This document shows, one piece after another, positions 4,918-8,656 of a stretch of DNA of 8,656 nt. The notes under the pieces were generated by a model, which was not told the origin of the DNA, searched no databases, and worked only from the letters and a program-made list of their open reading frames with translations. Each line of letters begins with the position of its first letter. Within the stretch, counting starts at the first letter, position 1. Source of the DNA: an uncultured Eubacteriales bacterium (GTDB taxonomy: Bacteria > Bacillota > Clostridia > Oscillospirales > CAG-272). Made by a program: the position numbers and the translations under genes. The stretch is from NCBI GenBank assembly GCA_902491535.1, contig CABUHS010000055.1, forward strand, positions 1 through 8,656, in the 5' to 3' direction.

Positions 4918-4994
4918 TGGGGTGAATGATGGGGCTCAAACCCACGACCTCCAGGGCCACAACCTGGCGCTCTAATCAACTGAGCTACACCCAC
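4918..4994 (-). tRNA. tRNA-His (GTG)
   Basis: A full cloverleaf can be folded. The acceptor stem is GTGGGTG with CATTCAC (two G-U pairs), the D arm GCTC/GAGC, the anticodon stem CCAGG/CCTGG around the loop TTGTGGC with anticodon GTG (4958-4960), and the T stem GTGGG/CCCAT. The base before G1 is G and base 73 is C, so the G-1:C73 pair that identifies histidine tRNA is present, and CCA is encoded (4918-4920). The oddity is in the elbow: the D loop has G18-A19 (A19 at 4976) instead of G18-G19, and the T loop has TTT at 54-56 (U56 at 4938) instead of TTC. These two changes compensate each other (A19-U56 for G19-C56). The gene has its own promoter and terminator. Its 3' end faces the mobile-element side, where integrases often insert. 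Confidence 0.95.
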
Positions 4995-5014
4995 CATGTC
5001 TTGCGAACGCTGAT

Positions 5015-5043
5015 ATTATATCATAAAACGCATATCTTGTCAA
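5015..5043 (-). promoter_or_regulatory. Consensus promoter of tRNA-His
   Basis: On the minus strand TTGACA (5038-5043) and TATAAT (5015-5020) are separated by 17 bases, an exact sigma-A consensus. Transcription would start near 5008, about 13 bases before the mature tRNA 5' end. Such strength is usual for stable RNA genes. Confidence 0.9.
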
Positions 5044-5074
5044 TACAATTCTGCAAAAAAATTGAAATAATTAA

Positions 5075-5130
5075 AAAACGCCGAAGTGAAGATAAAGCTG
5101 CCGCCGACAGTCTGATTGGCGTCGGCGGCA
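5075..5130 (-). terminator. Probable terminator of the glycosidase gene
   Basis: A 10-bp GC-rich stem (TGCCGCCGAC at 5099-5108 with GTCGGCGGCA at 5121-5130) lies 28 bases after the glycosidase stop. It is not followed at once by U. A competing 6-bp pairing (CGCCGA at 5079-5084 with TCGGCG at 5122-5127) places a run of six U right after the stem. Termination here is likely but the exact structure is uncertain. Confidence 0.55.
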
Positions 5131-5157
5131 TATATGAATAATTATCTGTTTATAGAC

Positions 5158-7287
5158 TTATTTTTTGAATGAAACGCTCCAGTTTACAGTTGCATTTTCT
5201 GAATCGTCAGGAGTAAGTACAAGAATATTGTCGTTTACGGTTCCTTCTGCAGGAGTATATCCGTCGGGAACGTATACGAAGATCTTATATCCGTCGTCCT
5301 TGACTACATCGGAAGATCCGGAGAGGGTGAGAGTCTGCTCATCCCATTTTACATCGTGAAGCTCTAAAGCACCCTGTGTAAGGTGACGGCTTGTTGATGC
5401 GATCTGAGGACGTCCTGTTGCACGTCTTACCGAGCATACTGCGGACTGGTTGGGGATAAGCGTGACAGGAAGCTCTTTGCTATAAACTCCGAGCAGCTTC
5501 TGATGCCAGAAGTCAAATACGATATAATCGCCTTCGTCAATATGAAGCTCTTTCTGAAGATCAATTACAAATGTATCCTCTTTATCCTGCATATTGAGAA
5601 TGTCGAAGACATTCCAGCTTTCGTAAGGCATGTTTACCGCGAGAGAAACGAAGAAACGTTTTCCGTTGTGTGCTATCTCACGTACATCCATCGGATGAAT
5701 ATCAAGAGAGGGAAGTGTACGGCGAAGCATCTCAATGCGGTCGGCAGGAAGCTCTGTAAGTTCGTCGCCGAAGGTTGCGGGAAGTCCGAGAAGTCCTACA
5801 GGAGATACACGTGAACGTGCCTGCTCAAAGTCGCTGAATTCGGGACGGATAACGATATTATCGGGATCACAATAGAAAGATACATTGTGGAATGAGTAGA
5901 AACGAAGAACTCTCTCTACAAAGTCTCCGATAAAGTCGCACCATGCGAATATATCGTTTCCGATACGTGCGGTATCAAATACGTCGGAGAGCATAAGAAC
6001 CTCAACGTCGTTTCCTCCTGCGCAGGACATCATGTAGAAGTCCTCTCCGAGAACTTCGCGTGCCTTTTTGCACAGACGGCGGAGCGCTTCGGTAGAGTTG
6101 AGTTCGGGATGCTTCATGCATTCATGCCATGCATCGGCATAACCTACGGTATTAGGCAGGCAGTCCCATTTTACGGCTTCGAATCCCCAGTCCTTTACCT
6201 GCTTGAATACTCTCGGGATAAGCTCGTTTACAACGCGCTCGTCGGAAATGTCGAAGAAATATTTTCCGCACCATGTCGTGCTGTCGGTAAGGAGCGAATC
6301 GCGGAATTCATTGACAAGTTCAGTTTCGCCCGGTTCAACGGTAGGACCGACCCAGAGTACTGGTACAAATCCGAGTTCCTTGATTGCTTTCGCAACAGGT
6401 GCGAGACCGTTCGGATATTTTGATGAGTCAGGCTGGAAGAATCCGATATCCTTCGGCGCCTCTTCGAGACCGAAAGCGGTGTGATACCAGTCCCAGTCGA
6501 TCCAGATCGACTTTGCGCCGTAGTCATAGAGGAACTGGCGCTGGAACTTTGCGTTTTTGAGAACTACATCTTCGCTTGCCTCAAATTTAACAGAATACCA
6601 TGTCATCCAGCCTGTATGAGCTGTTTTGAAAACGGTGTTCTTGTTGATGCATGAATATCTTGTGCGGAAGCGTGTCTCATAGACATGAAGAATCGACACA
6701 AGAGTAAAGAATCCGCGGGATTCAAATGTGTAGCAGTTATTTTCGTGAGAAAATCCGAGACGGCATCCGTCAGATCCACTGAGACGGATCGCCATATCGG
6801 TCTTACGGTCGAACAGGCAGTCGTCTATCGTAGATACTGCGGGACCGTATGCTGCGCGGAGATCGTCCTGTGCGGCATCGCGGTCAAGGCACATAGCGAA
6901 CGAATCTTCAAGCTCACCCCAGTAAAGATTACCGGAGACGACCATTGTGAGACCTTCAGGAAGTCCTGTTGTATCTGCTTCAACGCGGTCGCGTTTTACT
7001 CTGAATGTTACGCAGAATCCCTCTCCGAAGCCTTCGGGACCTTCGGTAAGGTCCATACGTATCATTGTGTTGTCCTCATGAAGCGGGTGATCCCATACGT
7101 ATTTGATTCCGCCGAAAGAGTTGAGGTCTGCAACCTTGTTTCCTTCACTGTCTTCAAAGCGAACGGTTATCTCATCTCCGATAACACCGCGTCCCTCATA
7201 GAAAAACTTGAGTTTTCTTGTTTTAGGGTCGATCTGAAAAGAGTGTTCAAAATAGGTTGCATAGGTATTGTTGCGTTCGTGCTGCAA
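5158..7287 (-). CDS. Cytoplasmic alpha-galactosidase-type glycosidase (GH36-like, clan GH-D)
   Basis: Predicted to remove terminal alpha-linked galactose (or N-acetylgalactosamine) from oligosaccharides by a retaining mechanism. There is no signal peptide, so it should act on imported sugars. Residues 1-215 form the N-terminal beta-sandwich. The TIM barrel follows: TGWMTWYSVKF at 225-235 (family GWNSW-like), IWIDWDWY at 261-268, PNGLAPVAKAIKELGF at 292-307, VLWVGP at 310-315, then AVKWD at 371-375 with D375 as expected nucleophile. CAGG at 422-425 precedes ARIGND, where D445 is the likely acid/base: the 23-residue spacing from the Cys fits the C...SD pattern of GH36. Residues from about 535 form the C-terminal beta domain, with an extra segment (650-709). 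The start is TTG 7287: a TAA lies immediately upstream in frame and GGTGA stands 6 bases before it. It is a single-gene unit with its own promoter. Motif divergence leaves the exact substrate open. Confidence 0.82.
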   Translation of the reverse strand: MQHERNNTYATYFEHSFQIDPKTRKLKFFYEGRGVIGDEITVRFEDSEGNKVADLNSFGGIKYVWDHPLHEDNTMIRMDLTEGPEGFGEGFCVTFRVKRDRVEADTTGLPEGLTMVVSGNLYWGELEDSFAMCLDRDAAQDDLRAAYGPAVSTIDDCLFDRKTDMAIRLSGSDGCRLGFSHENNCYTFESRGFFTLVSILHVYETRFRTRYSCINKNTVFKTAHTGWMTWYSVKFEASEDVVLKNAKFQRQFLYDYGAKSIWIDWDWYHTAFGLEEAPKDIGFFQPDSSKYPNGLAPVAKAIKELGFVPVLWVGPTVEPGETELVNEFRDSLLTDSTTWCGKYFFDISDERVVNELIPRVFKQVKDWGFEAVKWDCLPNTVGYADAWHECMKHPELNSTEALRRLCKKAREVLGEDFYMMSCAGGNDVEVLMLSDVFDTARIGNDIFAWCDFIGDFVERVLRFYSFHNVSFYCDPDNIVIRPEFSDFEQARSRVSPVGLLGLPATFGDELTELPADRIEMLRRTLPSLDIHPMDVREIAHNGKRFFVSLAVNMPYESWNVFDILNMQDKEDTFVIDLQKELHIDEGDYIVFDFWHQKLLGVYSKELPVTLIPNQSAVCSVRRATGRPQIASTSRHLTQGALELHDVKWDEQTLTLSGSSDVVKDDGYKIFVYVPDGYTPAEGTVNDNILVLTPDDSENATVNWSVSFKK

Positions 7288-7292
7288 TTACT

Positions 7293-7297
7293 GTCAC
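7293..7297 (-). promoter_or_regulatory. Ribosome-binding site deciding a TTG start
   Basis: On the minus strand GGTGA, complementary to the 16S rRNA 3' end, stands about 6 bases before TTG 7287. As the TTG directly follows an in-frame TAA and the next Met is residue 75, this site supports TTG as the true start. Confidence 0.6.
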
Positions 7298-7375
7298 CAT
7301 CCTTGTTATGATTTTGGAATAAAAATATATTTTTGATCATTTATTTTTTTCCATTATTTAATACTTTCCGCGCGT

Positions 7376-7404
7376 ATTATAACAAAATTATAAATTGAAG
7401 TCAA
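7376..7404 (-). promoter_or_regulatory. Consensus promoter of the glycosidase gene
   Basis: On the minus strand TTGACT (7399-7404) and TATAAT (7376-7381) are 17 bases apart, with an A/T-rich stretch upstream. The start would be near 7368, giving an untranslated leader of about 80 bases. A CGCGCG run lies at the expected start. No clear operator or catabolite-response palindrome was found by eye. Confidence 0.87.
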
Positions 7405-7507
7405 CACCTTTTTGAAAATAAATATTGTATTTATAAATCTCTGCGTGAAACGCAGCAGCGCCGCAAGTTGAAAACGGAGAATAAACAATTAGATCGTATG
7501 GAAGTGG

Positions 7508-7548
7508 TAAAAAACCGTACAAAATCTCATTATGGGATTTTGTACGGT
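7508..7548 (-). terminator. Strong terminator of the ABC exporter gene
   Basis: A 14-bp stem (CCGTACAAAATCTC at 7515-7528 with GGGATTTTGTACGG at 7534-7547, one G-U pair) and a 5-base ATTAT loop. On the minus strand it is followed by a run of U. It lies about 25 bases after the transporter stop and isolates it from the glycosidase promoter. Confidence 0.88.
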
Positions 7549-7572
7549 ACGGATCAGATTTTTATTTTAATA

Positions 7573-8656
7573 TCAAGCGGTCTTATCAAACTGGCTGTTG
7601 TAAAGCTCGGCGTAAAATCCGCCTTTTGCTATCAGCTCTTCATGATTTCCGCTTTCTATAACATCGCCGTCTTTCATAACGAGAATCAAATCGGCGTTTT
7701 TGATAGTAGACAGACGGTGTGCAATGACGAAGCTTGTTCTGTCTTTCGTAAGTTCATCCATGGCTTTTTGAATCAGAAGCTCTGTTCTTGTATCTACCGA
7801 TGAAGTCGCCTCGTCGAGAATCAGCATAGGACTGTTTTGCAGCATAGCGCGTGCGATCGTCAGGAGCTGTTTCTGACCTGTGGATATCTGAGTGCTTTCG
7901 GATAATACAGTATCAAAGCCATGGGGAAGAGCATGGATAAAATGAGAAATTCCGCATGCTTTGCAAACCCGTTCCAGATCTTCTTCGGTTACATGTTCCA
8001 TGTTATAGACAAGGTTTTCTCTGACAGTACCTTCAAAGAGCCATGTATCCTGCAATACCATACCGAACATATCGTGTATGTTTTCTCTTTTCAGATCTTT
8101 TGTCGGTATTTCGTCTATACTGATATTTCCGCTGTTTATTTCGAAAAAACGCATCAGAAGATTTACCATAGTTGTTTTTCCCGCACCCGTAGGTCCGACA
8201 ATAGCTACCTTCTGTCCGGGATGTACATGTGCCGAGAAATCTTTTATGATAATTTTTTCCGGTGTATCAGGATAGCTGAATCGTACATGGTCAAAAATGA
8301 CTTCTCCTTTGGCGTCGGTGAGTCTTTTTGTTTTATCTGATTCATCAGAAAGTTCTTCGGACTCGAGAAAATCGAAAATACGGTGAGCAGAAGCTGAAGC
8401 AGTCTGCAAGTTAGTCATTCCCTGTGCAATCTGGGTGAGCGGAGATGTGAAAAGACGTACATAAAGAATGAAGGAAATAATGACGCCGAATGTTATAGTT
8501 TCGTTTATAGCGAGCATAGCGCCTATAACGCAGACCGAAACATAACCGAGATTTCCTATAACATTCATCAGCGGCTGCATGATACCGGAAAGGAACTGGG
8601 ATTTCCAGTTTGAATCGTATACGGCAGCATTAAGCCCTGCAAAGTGTTCCTTGATC
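7573..8656 (-). CDS. ABC exporter subunit (permease-ATPase fusion), 5' end cut by the window
   Basis: An ATP-driven membrane exporter half-transporter of the multidrug/lipid type; the frame stays open to the right edge, so the ATG at 8580 is internal. About 360 residues are visible of a usual 580-620. First come the last membrane helices (LGYVSVCVIGAMLAI and FGVIISFILYVRLF), then the ATPase domain: Walker A GPTGAGKTT (visible residues about 154-162), Q-loop LQDTWLFEGTVRENL, signature ISTGQKQ (about 257-263), Walker B MLILDEATSSVD with catalytic Glu, and H-loop AHRLSTI. The signature is ISTGQ rather than LSGGQ; this and the intact Walker B Glu resemble the catalytically complete subunit of heterodimeric exporters such as TM287/288, so a partner gene probably lies further right. 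The substrate cannot be told from the sequence. A strong terminator follows. Confidence 0.92.
   Translation of the reverse strand, partial: IKEHFAGLNAAVYDSNWKSQFLSGIMQPLMNVIGNLGYVSVCVIGAMLAINETITFGVIISFILYVRLFTSPLTQIAQGMTNLQTASASAHRIFDFLESEELSDESDKTKRLTDAKGEVIFDHVRFSYPDTPEKIIIKDFSAHVHPGQKVAIVGPTGAGKTTMVNLLMRFFEINSGNISIDEIPTKDLKRENIHDMFGMVLQDTWLFEGTVRENLVYNMEHVTEEDLERVCKACGISHFIHALPHGFDTVLSESTQISTGQKQLLTIARAMLQNSPMLILDEATSSVDTRTELLIQKAMDELTKDRTSFVIAHRLSTIKNADLILVMKDGDVIESGNHEELIAKGGFYAELYNSQFDKTA

Noticed and set aside
4918..4960. Direct repeat of the tRNA 3' end inside the window as attachment site
   Set aside because: Looked by eye for the T-arm and acceptor sequence in the left part and found no second copy; it may lie outside the window.
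4926..5141. Plus-strand open frame of 71 codons
   Set aside because: It runs across the tRNA-His gene and its promoter, so it is a by-product of those sequences.
6685..7311. Long plus-strand open frame of 208 codons
   Set aside because: It is antisense to the glycosidase, whose motifs (SAM-free TIM barrel, nucleophile, CAGG) are clear on the minus strand; the plus-strand product is Cys/Ser-rich without a recognisable domain and without a good ribosome site.
7441..7455. Small hairpin CTGCGT/ACGCAG
   Set aside because: Only 6 bp, without a U run or a neighbouring gene start, and it is upstream of the glycosidase promoter; no function can be supported.
1..8656. CRISPR array, IS element or riboswitch
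   Set aside because: No spaced identical repeats, no transposase-like frame with terminal inverted repeats, and no riboswitch core that I recognise was seen.

Overview
The window looks like the junction between a mobile-element cargo region (about 1-4900) and ordinary chromosome (about 4918-8656) of a gut-type Clostridia, most likely Ruminococcus or a close relative. That assignment is inference. It rests on moderate GC, purine-rich Shine-Dalgarno (SD) sites, consensus sigma-A promoters, and gene families I associate with integrative conjugative elements (ICEs) of Firmicutes. Every supported gene is on the minus strand, so the window reads biologically from right to left.

Chromosomal side, right to left. 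The 3' part of an ABC exporter subunit runs in from the right edge (to 7573) and ends at a strong terminator (7515-7547). A consensus promoter (7376-7404) then drives a 709-residue cytoplasmic glycoside hydrolase of the alpha-galactosidase type (5158-7287). Next comes a tRNA-His(GTG) gene (4918-4994) with its own consensus promoter, an encoded CCA end and a perfect terminator (4860-4890). This tRNA has A19 and U56 in place of the near-universal G19 and C56.

Boundary and leader, 4485-4900. Downstream of the tRNA is a 430-base stretch without a full-size gene. It holds two further minus-strand terminators, each directly in front of an SD site, a 17-codon leader-like ORF, and a second mini-ORF that looks frameshifted. 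This resembles an attenuation-controlled leader in front of an operon. The 3' end of a tRNA is a common integration site, so it may mark the element end, but no attachment repeat is visible within the window.

Element side, 4484-1. Eight tightly packed genes follow, often overlapping or with SD sites inside the preceding gene: a basic Cys4 zinc-knuckle protein, several strongly acidic proteins without a firm family (one 283 aa, one 101 aa, one 108 aa), a three-part protein with a DUF4314-like centre, a 115-aa acidic-tailed protein, a 48-aa ribbon-helix-helix (RHH) protein, and a tandem-RHH protein with a long acidic tail. The operon ends in a 5' fragment of a C5-cytosine DNA methyltransferase that stops just after its PCQ motif.

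Most notable is that four to five otherwise unrelated proteins of the operon end in the same style: an acidic stretch followed by a short Gly-Met tail (PVVGM, DPVMGM, FSMGM, MGMGGI, LGGM). Two of these tails are also alike at DNA level. This suggests a shared C-terminal peptide signal on element-encoded proteins. The acidic proteins plus a methyltransferase would suit a role in evading host restriction, but that is inference.
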